Source: Actinopolymorpha pittospori (lineage in GTDB: Bacteria > Actinomycetota > Actinomycetes > Propionibacteriales > Actinopolymorphaceae). Taken from it: a stretch of 64,000 nucleotides of DNA. A program made the translations under genes and the position numbers. The stretch covers positions 3,782,001 to 3,846,000 of the forward strand of contig NZ_JADBEM010000001.1 in the NCBI RefSeq assembly GCF_014873875.1, read 5' to 3'. The notes under the pieces are model-generated. The model had not been told where the DNA came from. It was given only the letters and a program-made list of their open reading frames with translations, and made no database searches. Numbering within the stretch: position 1 is the first letter of the stretch; each line of letters begins with the position of its first letter. Positions 47,906 through 57,276 of the stretch are shown piece by piece.

Positions 47906-48320
47906 CTTCAGCTTCGCCGTGGGACACTTCGGCGTAGGCGCGGACGGAGACGCCGATGGAGTCGGCTAGGTCGGCGAGTACCTCGCGGTGCGGGCCGAAC
48001 GCTTCCGCCTTCGGCGAGCAGGCCTTCTCGTTCCTGTGGGCATCCTCGGTGAGCACGGCGGCGAGGTCTTTGACGGACCGTTCGGGTCGCTGCTCATCCT
48101 CGGCTTTGGTGGGTGGTCGAGGTACGTGTCCAGGCCGGCGGGGAAGATGCGGTCCTTCCCGGCGGCCTCGATGACGGTGGGGGAGTAGTAAGCCGGATGA
48201 TCCCAAGCCGGGTGTGATGCGCAGGTTGTCGAACGACCCGTCGCCGGTTCGGCGTGCCTCGGTGAGGGCGACCGACTCGGTGAGAGTCTGCGTCTCAGGC
48301 AGGACGAACCTCCGCTGATG
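47906..48320 (-). pseudogene. Phage prohead-protease-like relic
   Basis: In three joined frames: LTESVALTEARRTGDGSFDN, LRITP; WDHPAYYSPTVIEAAGKDRI, FPAGLDTYLDHP; ERSVKDLAAVLTEDAHRNEK, EVLADLADSIGVSVRAYAEV. The order (GxxxxxxY/V-L, GLxxYxDHP, ERSxxDLAAVLTED, IGVSIRA) is that of capsid maturation proteases in actinobacterial prophages. No other capsid gene is nearby. Confidence 0.45.
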
Positions 48321-48339
48321 GATGCCCTACGCTCCGGGC

Positions 48340-48504
48340 ATGTACGAATACGCAACGGTCTTCCTCGCACCGGAGTTGGGAATGGTCGTGTGGCAGAACG
48401 AGATCAACGAGTGGGCGAGCAACGGTTGGCGCCTTGTCGCCGTGTCGAATGACGTGGCGTTCATGGAACGGCCGGCCGATATGTTGTCCGAGCGGCAGGT
48501 CTAA
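48340..48504 (+). CDS. DUF4177-like small protein
   Basis: 54 residues: MYEYATVFLAPELGMVVWQN, EINEWASNGWRLVAVSNDVA, FMERPAD. The pattern MYEYxxV...LNxxGxxGWxLV...FMERP is typical of DUF4177-type short proteins of unknown function. No strong ribosome site is seen. Confidence 0.6.
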   Translation: MYEYATVFLAPELGMVVWQNEINEWASNGWRLVAVSNDVAFMERPADMLSERQV

Positions 48505-48713
48505 GCCTGGATCCGTAAGTTCTTGGTTGGCCCGGGAGGGCTGGGTGTGGCTGAGCCTTGATCGCCCTTGATGGCTCCGATGGATTGGCCGCCCGGCTCC
48601 TCCTGGGACGCCTTGACTGCTGATTGAGATGCGTGTCCTGGTCGCTGTTTACGGATCTGTCGGCGGGGTGTCCTTCGGGCCACGGCAATGTCGTTTGCTC
48701 GGAGGAGGATGAG

Positions 48714-49914
48714 ATGAAGAAGCGGATCCCGTTCGGCTGGGTGGGCGTCGATGTCGGCAAGGGTCATCACTGGGTCTGTCTGATCGACGAGAGCGGCACG
48801 ACCGTCTGGTCGGCGAGGGTCATCAACGACGAGGCTGCGATCCTCGACGCGGTCGGCAGCGTGCTTACTCGGGCTGAGGAGGTCGTGTGGGGAGTTGACG
48901 TCACGGGGACGATGTCGGGGCTCTTGCTGGCGCTGTTGGCGGCGCAGGGTCAGCGGGTGAGGTATGTGCCCGGTCGGACCGTGAACCAGATGGCGGGCGC
49001 CTACCGCGGTGAAGCCAAGACCGATGCCCGCGATGCATATGTCATCGCCGAGACGCTTCGACACCGCGGCGATCTGCAGGAGGTGGAGGTCTCGGCTTCG
49101 CTGGTGAGTGAGCTGCGGCTGCTGGTGACCCATCGCAGCGATCTGGTCGGGGACCGGGTCCGCATGGTCAACCGGCTCCGCGACGTACTCAGTGGCTACT
49201 TCCCTGCGCTGGAACGGTCCTTGGCTACGCCCACAGCCGTGGCGCGCTGGTTCTACTGACCGGCTACCAGACCCCCGGGGCGATCCGTCGGATCGGGCAG
49301 TCGCGGCTGCGGGCATGGCTGGTCAAGGGCGAAGGTCCGCAGCGCGGAGGAGATCGCAGCCGCTGCCCTGGCCGCGGCCAGGGCTCAGCAGAGTGTTGTG
49401 CCCGGGCAAGACGTCGCGGCCAGCATCGTGGCCGACCTCGCCGTCCAGATCCTGGCGATCGGCACTCGGATCAGCGAGTTGGACGCTCGCATCACCACTA
49501 CCTTCCGCGCGCCCTCAGGCCGAGATCATCGAGTCCCTGCCGGGCATGGGCCCGATCCTGGGCGCCGAGCTCATCGCCGCAGCCGGGGACCTGGGCGGCT
49601 ACGCCGACGCCGGCCGGCTCGCCTCGGCTGCCGGGCTCGTACCCGTTCCGCGTGACTCCGGACGACGCACCGGGAACCTGCACCGGCCGATGCGCTACTC
49701 ACGCAAGCTGCGCAGAGTGTTCTACCTGTCCGCCTCCGCGGCCATGATGCGCGAGGGACCCAACCGCGACTACTACCTCAAGAAGCGTGGACAGGGACTC
49801 AAACACGTCCAAGCACTCATCGCGTTGGCCCGTCGCCGCGTCGACGTCTTGTGGGCTCTACTCCGCGACAACCGGGTCTTTCAAATCGAACCACCAACTG
49901 CTCAAGAGGCTTGA
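48714..49914 (+). pseudogene. IS110-family transposase, three frameshifts
   Basis: ATG 48714 after GGAGGATGAG. WVGVDVGKGHHWVCLIDESG, VVWGVDVTGTMSGLLLALLA and KTDARDAYVIAETLR (DEDD) are in frame one. Frame changes near 49245 (to LLTGYQTPGAIRRIGQSRLR), 49340 (to SAEEIAAAALAAARAQQSVV) and 49510 (to QAEIIESLPGMGPILGAELI, then YADAGRLASAAGLVPVPRDS). All domains are recognisable, so this is a recently dead copy. Confidence 0.85.
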
Positions 49915-50392
49915 CAACTTCATTGAGAATCCACCGATGAGCTTCGGGTGAGTGGGTCTGGTCCGTTTTGGTTTCGGTGGTGTGTGTGGGGGCGGCGTGG
50001 AGTCCCGGACCTCGCCTGTCCGGTTGTTCCACTGGTAGGTCTCCGGTCGGGCCGCGTGCGGCGGGTGGTCAGGTCGGGATCGTTGTGGGTGGGCCGCAGG
50101 TTCGGGTGAACAGGTCGGTCCATCCGCTTTGCCATGGCCAGGCGAGTGGGAGGTGGAGTGTGAGGCGTCTGGCGGAGGTCGCGATCCGGGCGGGGACGTT
50201 GACCAGCGTGCGGCGGATGGTGGCGGTGGTGGCTTTGGCCAGCGTGGGGCCGGTGAGGGTGGCGGCGGCGCGGGTGAGGTTGAAGGCAATGACGGCGAGG
50301 ACGAGCCAGGCGGCGTTGGCGGCGAACTTGCCTGATGGCAGGTTGACCCGTTTCTGACTTTGCGATAGAGATTCGCGTCGGATTAGCCAACA

Positions 50393-51484
50393 TCATCGGG
50401 GGTCCGGGTCGGGTTGAGTGTGCCGGTTGTTGCGGTGCCAGGCAAGCCTGGTTTGGTGGGCTCGTTCGAGCCCGTCTCGGCGGGCTTTGCGGATGGCTTG
50501 CCCGCGTCCGTCGTGTTCGTCGTTCGGGGTGACGTAGCCGATCGACTCGTGCAGGCGAACGCCGTTGTAGAACGACCGCACCTCGGCGAGCTCGGCACGT
50601 AGCGTGACTGGGTCGGTGATGGCGAGCAGGTGCGGGTGTTCGCGTTTGACGTGCCCGAACAGCGACTCGATCCAGCCCTGGTCCTGCGGGACACCGGGAC
50701 GGCCGAAGTGCTGGGCGATCGCGCACATGGCCAGGAACTCCCGGGTCGACCCGGACCGCATCTGCGGCCCGTTGTCGGAGACAGCGAGCAGGATCGGCAG
50801 CCGTTCATCGTCGGCGCCTGACAGGTCGACCCGGCCGGTCTCGCCGCGGGCGATCGCCTCATCCCACAGGCCTCTTCCTCGAGTGCGGCGGTGAACGCGA
50901 GCTCGACCTGGGTGGAGGTCTCCTCGGATGAGACATGCGTCGATAGCCACTTGCGCGAGACCAGATCCTCCACCACGGTCACGTTCATCCCGCACCTGGT
51001 GAAGTGGGTCGTGTCGTAAACCCACAGCTGCCTGGGCCGGTACTCGACCCAGGCGGGGAACGGCTTGCGGACCGACCGTCCCGGCCGTGGCAGTGGCCGG
51101 AACCGCTTGTCGTGCAGGAAAAGCACCCTTCGCACCGTCGACGGCGACACCCACACCACACCGGTGTAGGAGCCGCGGTGGGCGAGCTTGCGATGGGACC
51201 GGTCGGTCTCGGCCCATAGGTCGAACAGCTCAAGGATCGCCGCCTCCTCAGCCGGCAGCAGGCCATGGGACGGGCTGCCGCCCGGCGTATTGTCGGCCAG
51301 CCCAGAACCGTGGCCGGCTCGGTCGACCCACCGGTAGTAGCGCAGCTCGTTCAGCTGCAGCACCCGGCGCGCGTCTCGGACAGTCCAGCCCTGGCCCGAC
51401 GCCTCGCCGATGAGGTCCAGCAGCCCAGCCTTGGCGGCCGCGTCGACCCGTCGTGGGATCACACCCTCGAACCCCAGCCGTCTT
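50393..51484 (-). pseudogene. IS3 OrfB, one frameshift
   Basis: Reads on from orfA by an overlap near 51484: VIPRRVDAAAKAGLLDLIGE, QLWVYDTTHFTRCGMNVTVV (first Asp), a break near 50877 (GAGGCCTG where GAGGGCCTG is expected), then LLAVSDNGPQMRSG (second Asp) and DQGWIESLFGHVKREH (Glu). The single G loss is the only damage. Confidence 0.85.
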
Positions 51485-51812
51485 TTCCCTCCACCAACGT
51501 GAGCTTGACCGCCATCTCCTTCAGGGCCTCCCCGAGCCGGGCCGCCTCGGCACGAGCCTGCTCCAGCTCCCAGTCCCGCTCGGCCTGCTGCCGGCCCGGC
51601 TTGGACGCCGCAAGGGCCGACAACGCGCCCTCCTTGGCCACGGTGCGTATCCGCATGATCGTCGACCGATCCACCTGATACTGCTCGGCCGCCTCGGCGA
51701 TTGTGGTCTCCCCACGCACCAGCTGAAGCCAGATCTCGTACTTCTGCGACGGCGAGAGAAACCTCTTCGCCCTGCGTCCCGCACGATCGGTCGAGCGCTG
51801 CCCATCTGCCAT
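51459..51812 (-). CDS. IS3 OrfA
   Basis: 117 residues: HTH (SPSQKYEIWLQLVRGETTIA, YQVDRSTIMRIRTVAKEG) and a coiled-coil C-terminus (WELEQARAEAARLGEALKEM). Ends over the orfB frame, as expected for programmed -1 frameshifting. Confidence 0.88.
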   Translation of the reverse strand: MADGQRSTDRAGRRAKRFLSPSQKYEIWLQLVRGETTIAEAAEQYQVDRSTIMRIRTVAKEGALSALAASKPGRQQAERDWELEQARAEAARLGEALKEMAVKLTLVEGKDGWGSRV

Positions 51813-53043
51813 GATCAGATCCTCCCGTCAGGGTCGGAGGACCCACCAGATGTTGTCTGATAGACGGACCGATCTCTATCGCGAAGTCAGACGCAAACCA
51901 AGGTGGGCCAAGGCCGCGTTCTTCAGGTCGGCGTGGACTTGTTCGATGATTGCGTGGTGGCGGTGGGTCTTGTCCGGGGTCACCGTGTCCCATCACACCT
52001 GGATCGGTGGTGGTGAAGAACGCGTGGAACCGCCAGGTGGTGAAGATGGTGTCCTGGCCCTGTCCGGCTTTGGGATTGAGGTCGGGGATACGTCGCACGA
52101 TCAGTCGGCCTGGAACCTGCTCGGACTTCTTGGCCGAGGAGAACGCGGTGAAGTCGATTTCGGCGACCTCGGCGCGGGAGATCCACTGTCGGGTCGCTTC
52201 GTCGAAAACTGCGTCGGTGTACTCGATGGTCTGCCAGGCGGCCTCGCTGATGGAGGTGATGGCCTTCTTGACCGTCGCGTCCAGGCGGAGGGTGACCGAC
52301 ACGTCCGCGCCAGCGCTGATGGCGGTCACGATGGTCGCCCGGCCGTAGAAGGCCGAATCGGCTCGGAGAGCGGCTTGGCCCGCGCGGTCGGGCCACGCAA
52401 CTGGGCAAGGGTGGCCGGCGCGTCAGCGACCAGCCGTTTCGCGCCTCGCGCGGACCCGCATGAGCCTTTGCGTAGCCGCTGCGCAACGATCACCGGCGCG
52501 GCTTGGCTGGTGGTCACGGTCGCCAGCAGCGCGTTGAGTCCACGCACCCCGGAGTAACCGAATCCTGCGCCCTGTTTGGCATAGCCGTGGACCTCGATGA
52601 TCGTGTCATCGATGTCGAGGAGCGCGTACTCCTCGATCCCGGCCATCAGCGGCGTCTTGTTCGCCAGACCGACCAGTAGCCTCGAGGCGACCTCATCGAG
52701 CTGACGGATATGGCCGAAGGCGAACGCCCGCAAGAACGACCCCAACGTTGACGGCGCATACACGCCATTGAAGACCCGACCCATCCCACCATGGCGCAGC
52801 AGCCCCATGGCGTCTGGAGCAGTGTCGAAGCTGGTCAGACCGGCCCGGGTCTGCATTCCCTCGCTGCTTGGCGACGCCCTGGTCGACATCTGGCCACGCG
52901 ACCGCTACACCGCAGACCGGATCGGCGGTCCCCAAGCCGCCGCGATCATCGGGACCATCGAGCGCGTAGAGCTGTCGACCTGAAACGGGGCGCCCCACGT
53001 TCACGTGGGGCAGGTCGAACCTGGCGGTCCAGCCGAGCGGCTA

Positions 53044-53189
53044 CCACCAGGTCGCCGCTGGCCGTGGTGGAGATCCGCGCCGACATCGCCACCGACCAGG
53101 GCCGGAGGTGGCGGCACGCCGTCCGCATGCTGCGGGTGCGCGACATCGCACCTAACGAGGTGCCGCTCGATCTCGACCTAGAGGCGTGA
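53044..53189 (+). pseudogene. ATP-dependent DNA ligase-like C-terminal fragment
   Basis: LAVVEIRADIATDQGRRWRH, AVRMLRVRDIAPNEV, ending DLDLEA: the VxVEVxxDxA...WRHPxRxxRxRxD motif of the OB-domain end of LigC-type ligases. No upstream ligase sequence remains. 52890-53043 shows nothing certain. Confidence 0.45.
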
Positions 53190-53659
53190 GCCGCACGCCG
53201 CGACGTAAGCGGCGATCGCTGCTAGCTGTCCCGGGCGGCCCCGGACCCGCCGCAGCGGCCAGGGCCCGCACCAGCCTACATCGAACGTCTGTTCGAGCAA
53301 GAATGCGGGTGTGGCAGCATCGCAGGTACGGAAAGCAGGGCGTCGACGGGTATGAGGTGCCGACCGGTGGGCGCCGGCAGCAACTCGAGGTGGCCGTGCA
53401 GGCCACCTACGACCACGTGAGGATCGCTGGCGTCGAGGAGCGTTACAGGACGCGGAAGCAGGTCCGGGAGCTGGTCGCCGCCGTCGAGGACCGGACGGCG
53501 AGCGATCCGGCGGACATCGTGCTGGAGTCGTTGCGGATCGTCGTCAGTAACCGGCAGCTGCGCGACGCGTCGCCGAGCTCCGGGACACCTGCTGCGATGT
53601 GGAGGCGACCCGTGTACGAGATCGCCACCCGCATGTTCGAGATGGAAGGAGGGGTGTGA
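53186..53659 (+). CDS. Unrecognised protein, N-terminus doubtful
   Basis: GTG 53186 overlaps the previous stop. Residues 1-40 are Pro/Arg-rich and may be out of frame. From residue 42 it reads as a real protein (VWQHRRYGKQGVDGYEVPTG, YDHVRIAGVEERYRTRKQVR, SDPADIVLESLRIVVSNRQL). No motif is known to me. A short ATG frame follows before 53753. Confidence 0.4.
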   Translation: MSRTPRRKRRSLLAVPGGPGPAAAARARTSLHRTSVRARMRVWQHRRYGKQGVDGYEVPTGGRRQQLEVAVQATYDHVRIAGVEERYRTRKQVRELVAAVEDRTASDPADIVLESLRIVVSNRQLRDASPSSGTPAAMWRRPVYEIATRMFEMEGGV

Positions 53660-53752
53660 TGGTGTATCAGGGCGAGGTGCTTTCCGTGGCGGCGCTGATC
53701 ACACCCGCGTCTTGTGAACGATCCGAGTTTTCGGCGAGCCAAAGGAGTGCAG

Positions 53753-54364
53753 ATGAGGATTGCCATTTTGGGAACGGGCAAGGTTGCACGGAGCATCGGA
53801 GGTGGGCTCGCGCGAGCTGGTCATGAGGTCGACTTCGGGTCGCGCAGCGGAGCCGCCGATCCAGACCTGCCCGGGCGGGTGGCGTCGCTGGCCGATGCCG
53901 CGGCGGTCGGCGAGCTCGTCATCAATGCGACCCCCGGCGCCACGTCGCTGGAGATGCTGAAGCAGATCGGGGCAGGACCGCTCGCGGGCAAGGTCCTGAT
54001 GGACGTCTCGAACGCGATCCGGCCTGGGTTCGACCTGATGTACCACAACAGCAGCCTCGGTGCGTTGATCCAGTCCACGTTTCCCGACAGTGCCGTGGTC
54101 AAGGCGCTCAACACGGTGCATGCCGGGGTGATGGCCGACTCGCAGGCCCTGTCGGCGCCGACCATCGTGTTCCTGTCCGGGGACGACGGTGCCGCGAAGG
54201 CAACCGTCTCCGAGCTGCTCGCCGATATCGGATGGTCGCCGGAGTCGCAGATCGATCTTGGTGACATCACGACCGCACGCGCCACCGAGCACTTCATCCT
54301 GCTCTCGGCGGCCCTGAGTGGCGCCATCGGGTCGACGTCGTACAACCTGTCGATCACCCAGTGA
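53753..54364 (+). CDS. NADPH-dependent F420 reductase-like / NAD(P)-binding oxidoreductase
   Basis: 203 residues from ATG 53753 after AAAGGAG. Rossmann start MRIAILGTGKVARSIGGGLA (GxGxxA variant), HEVDFGSRSG, ELVINATPGATSLEMLKQIG, LMDVSNAIRPGF and VVKALNTVHAGVM, the pattern of the F420/NADP oxidoreductase (NADP-binding_2) family. It should transfer hydride between NADP and F420 or a small substrate in the cytosol. The next gene starts 40 bp later, so the two probably form an operon. Confidence 0.88.
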   Translation: MRIAILGTGKVARSIGGGLARAGHEVDFGSRSGAADPDLPGRVASLADAAAVGELVINATPGATSLEMLKQIGAGPLAGKVLMDVSNAIRPGFDLMYHNSSLGALIQSTFPDSAVVKALNTVHAGVMADSQALSAPTIVFLSGDDGAAKATVSELLADIGWSPESQIDLGDITTARATEHFILLSAALSGAIGSTSYNLSITQ

Positions 54365-54404
54365 CGCCCCCATTGCTTCAAGGTCACCTGACGGGAGCGC
54401 GAAC

Positions 54405-55328
54405 GTGCCCAGAGCCGTGAAGTTCCGCCGGTACGGCGGGCCGGAGGTGCTCGAGATCCTCGAGGTCGACCGACCAACCGCCGGTCCGGGTGAGGTCGTG
54501 ATCGAGGTGGTCGCTGCAGCGATGAACCCCGGCGAGATCGCGATTCGAGAGGGCGCCTTCGCCACCATGTGGCCGGCTCACTTCCCGGAGGGCCAAGGCA
54601 ACGACTTCGCTGGTTACATCGCACAGGTCGGGAAAGGCGTCGGGCGGTTCGAGGTGGGAGACCAAGTGGTCGGCTACCTGCCCCGGGCAGCCCAGGCGGA
54701 CTTTGTACTGGCGCCGGTGTCACAGGTTGTGCCGAAGCCTCACGAGCTGAGTTGGGAGCAGGCCGCCGCTATCACCGGCGTGGGCGCCACCGCCTGGGCG
54801 GCCGTCGAGGCCATCGCGCCACACGAAGGCGACACGGTCGTGATCGCCGGTGCCGCCGGCGGAGTCGGCTCGATCGCGACCCAACTGGTCCAACTGCGAG
54901 GAGCGAGCGTCGTCGGGACGGCCAGCGCTGAGAATGCGGAGTTCCTGCGTGGGTTGGGCGCGGAGCCGATGCTCTACGGCGAAGGACTCTTCGAGCGGAT
55001 GAAGGCGAGGATAGGCCCGCCTGTCACCGCACTCATCGACACCGTGGGCCGCGGCAACGTCGACATCGCACTAGCGCTGGGCGTTTCTCCGGGGCGCATC
55101 AACACCCTGGTCGACGGCGGCGCGATTCAACGCTACGGGGTCCGGTCCGAAGCCCAGGAGTCGACGACACCACAGGAATGGGAACTCTTGGCACGGATGG
55201 CGGCGAGCGGCGCGTTCCATGTGCCCATCGAGCAGGTCTACCCGCTCGAGCAGGTGCGCCAGGCCTACATAGACGTCGCGACACGTCACGGCCGCGGAAA
55301 GCGGATTCTCCGGATGAGAGCCGACTAG
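54405..55328 (+). CDS. Zinc-independent quinone oxidoreductase (MDR superfamily)
   Basis: 307 residues from GTG 54405 (GGGAG upstream). FRRYGGPEVLEILEVDRPTA, VVAAAMNPGEIAIREG and GNDFAGYIAQVGKGVGRFEV form the catalytic GroES-like domain. DTVVIAGAAGGVGSIATQLV is the NADPH-binding AxxGxxG. The structural-zinc Cys cluster is absent, as in QOR-type members. It probably reduces quinones or enones with NADPH, paired with the preceding oxidoreductase. Confidence 0.9.
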   Translation: MPRAVKFRRYGGPEVLEILEVDRPTAGPGEVVIEVVAAAMNPGEIAIREGAFATMWPAHFPEGQGNDFAGYIAQVGKGVGRFEVGDQVVGYLPRAAQADFVLAPVSQVVPKPHELSWEQAAAITGVGATAWAAVEAIAPHEGDTVVIAGAAGGVGSIATQLVQLRGASVVGTASAENAEFLRGLGAEPMLYGEGLFERMKARIGPPVTALIDTVGRGNVDIALALGVSPGRINTLVDGGAIQRYGVRSEAQESTTPQEWELLARMAASGAFHVPIEQVYPLEQVRQAYIDVATRHGRGKRILRMRAD

Positions 55329-56027
55329 ACGACGCCTCGACAATCGGCGGGCCCTGTCGAACCCGGCTGCTGCAGCAACCTTCTCCAACGCTGCAGTAAT
55401 GCTGGCTGGAGCAGCGCTATCACGCCGTCATGGAGGGGTTTTCCGGTCGGGTGCGCGCTGGCTCACCGAGTACGTATGGCTGCGGGAACCCGACTCCCGT
55501 GCGGAATCCGGAAAGCAGCAGCAACGCGACGAGTGCGAGGCCCAGCGCACTGGCAGAAAGTGGCAGCACAGGCTCGCCGCCAGCCTGCGGGCGCCGCTTC
55601 TCCTCGCTCACGACGCCCGGCACTACGTGCATACCGAGGCACCGGCATTGGTGGGTCGAGCCGTTGAGGCTGTGATCGGCGCAGCGCGAGACGTGGCACC
55701 TTCCACCTCACCGTCCCCCGGCGATAACCAGCGGAGCGCTTAGATCGGCGGCGCGAGGAGTGTCTATCGCCGACTATTATCCCGTCACTCGCCTGGCTGA
55801 GTTGGTAGATCACGGCGCCGCGCTTATCACGAAGCACGGGTCGCATCTGATGCCTCCATCGTCCCCCTGTTCAGGATGGCCCGCAGCACCCGCACACCTT
55901 CGCCGTGGTGATCTCGCTGCCTCCGCATCCCAGTCGGTGGTCCGCGACTGTGGCGGTGTGGCGCAGTGGGTGGCTAGGGCCGGCCGCTGGCGCCGGCCAC
56001 CTCGTTGGGGCGCGAGTAACGGGCCGC
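55329..56027. other. Region without a recognisable gene
   Basis: Several overlapping open frames, none with motifs. A stretch at 55790-55830 resembles a tRNA D arm and was rejected. Confidence 0.35.
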
Positions 56028-56261
56028 ACAAGGACTCATAGCTCAACCGGTACCGGACTTCAAAAACATCAACCGCAGGTAAGTCTCCATCGGAGTCGAG
56101 GGGCGACCGATCCGAGGGTCGAAGAACGAAACGAACGGCGCGAAGAACGCCCGATCATCCAACAGCCCATCGACCCGGGCCAACTCCTCCGGAAGCCGAA
56201 GCAGCTCTTCCGGCAGCACCGACTCCCACAACGACGGCTGATGCCCTACCGTACGAAACAT
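56028..56261 (-). pseudogene. ISNCY-type transposase, N-terminal fragment
   Basis: GHQPSLWESVLPEELLRLPE, ELARVDGLLDDRAFFAPFVS and GRPSTPMETYLRLMFLK: the conserved N-terminus of this family. A base is missing near 56045, after which RYRLSYESL continues in frame two. Then homology ends. Confidence 0.75.
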
Positions 56262-56435
56262 GATGGCCTCGATCCCTTCTAGCCCAAGGGTTCGAGGCCA
56301 TCCTCCCGACTAAGCACCACCCGACCACGCCCCGACGCGCCAGACTCTTTCAGGTCGAAGTAGCTAGTGCCGCGGGTGGTCGCTGTCGATGTGGATGGCC
56401 CCGTACTCGAACGTGCGCAGACGCGGTTTCGGAGG

Positions 56436-56732
56436 TCAACGTGACGGTGCCACGGCGACGTGTTGATCCGGCCGATCCACCTCAACGACCGCTATCTGCT
56501 CCCCAGTCAGCGCACGCGCGAGGCCAGCGCCATAGGATCCAGTACCTTCGACACCAACTTTGATCACGTCACCCAACTGCCTGAGCCAACCGATCAGCTG
56601 CCGGTAGCCAGTAGGTGTCGCAGCGAACTCCCGATCTGCGATCACCTCACCAGCACGACTGATCGCAGCCGCATGATGAGTGCGCCCGTGGGTGTCAACA
56701 CCGCCGTAGACCTCCGGCCTGTTCCTCGCCAT
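56436..56732 (-). pseudogene. IS110-family transposase, N-terminal fragment
   Basis: ATG 56732: VYGGVDTHGRTHHAAAISRA, VIKVGVEGTGSYGAGLARAL (the DEDD Asp and Glu), VAVVEV-type IAVVEVDRPDQHVAVAP. Ends after about 90 residues; 56279-56435 is unrelated, though it shares TAGCTACTTCGACCTGAAA with 45484. Confidence 0.8.
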
Positions 56733-56825
56733 CCTGGATGTGCCGTCTCTTCTGCGATAGCTGTGGCGGCACGCATCCGGCTGGGCGGGCGGACAGGAGA
56801 GTGATCGGGGCCTCAGCACAGGCTC

Positions 56826-57089
56826 CTATGAGGTCACGACGCTCGTCCGGTCGCGTGCCGAGTCGAGTTGGTCAGCCCCGCCGACGGATCTGGCTAAAGA
56901 CACAGCCGTTGCGCTGATTCGTCCGGTCCGGGCTTGGCTGGCCGTAGGGGCGCCACAGATCGCGTCGGCCTCCGCACCCATCAGCGCGTCGATGAACGTG
57001 GCGAGCAGTTGACGCAGCAGGTCTGGCGAGGCCTGAGCCAGCTGCTCATGCAGGAACCGGTCAGGGGTCATACTGGGCTTGGCGGTCAT
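56826..57089 (-). pseudogene. IS256-family transposase, N-terminal fragment
   Basis: ATG 57089: MTPDRFLHEQLAQASPDLLR, QLLATFIDALMGAEADAICG matches the start of mutator-type transposases. The next conserved block is degenerate. 57090-57276 has no gene and separates this debris from the intact phn operon. Confidence 0.75.
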
Positions 57090-57276
57090 CGCATGTACTC
57101 CTTCGGAAGGACTGTGAGAGGTCTTCATGAGGATCACGCGATGACCGCCCTAGACGACTACGACACGCCCATCAACGAGCGCCTGCGGTACACCACTCTG
57201 CTGGACGCCACTGAGGTGCCAATCACGTTCTACCTGCGCTGCCGCCGTACCGCGGCCTGAGTTGGCGCCCAGTTGA

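Larger units (their letters stand above)
50353..51891 (-). mobile_element. IS3-family element nested in IS1380
   Basis: Inverted ends TCTGACTTTGCGATAGAGAT (50353) and, on the other strand, TCTGACTTCGCGATAGAGAT (ending 51891). Carries overlapping orfA and orfB. The flanks rejoin IS1380 transposase codons. Confidence 0.88.
50069..52889 (-). pseudogene. IS1380-family transposase, frameshifted and split by a nested IS3
   Basis: GGMGRVFNGVYAPSTLGSFL, YALLDIDDTIIEVHGYAKQG and RGLNALLATVTTSQAAPVIV; after a shift near 52375, SAFYGRATIVTAISAGADVS and WRFHAFFTTTD; after a shift near 51985, HRHHAIIEQVHADLKNAALA-HL. The IS3 at 50353-51891 follows, then the C-terminus NLPSGKFAANAAWLVLAVIA, FNLTRAAATLTG to TGA at 50069. 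N-terminal 60 or so residues are missing. 49915-50068 holds only its outer end. Confidence 0.88.

Noticed and set aside
55784-55850. tRNA-like D-arm (GCTGAGTTGGTAGATC)
   Set aside because: Acceptor, anticodon and T arms do not pair, and the stretch also reads as ordinary codons.
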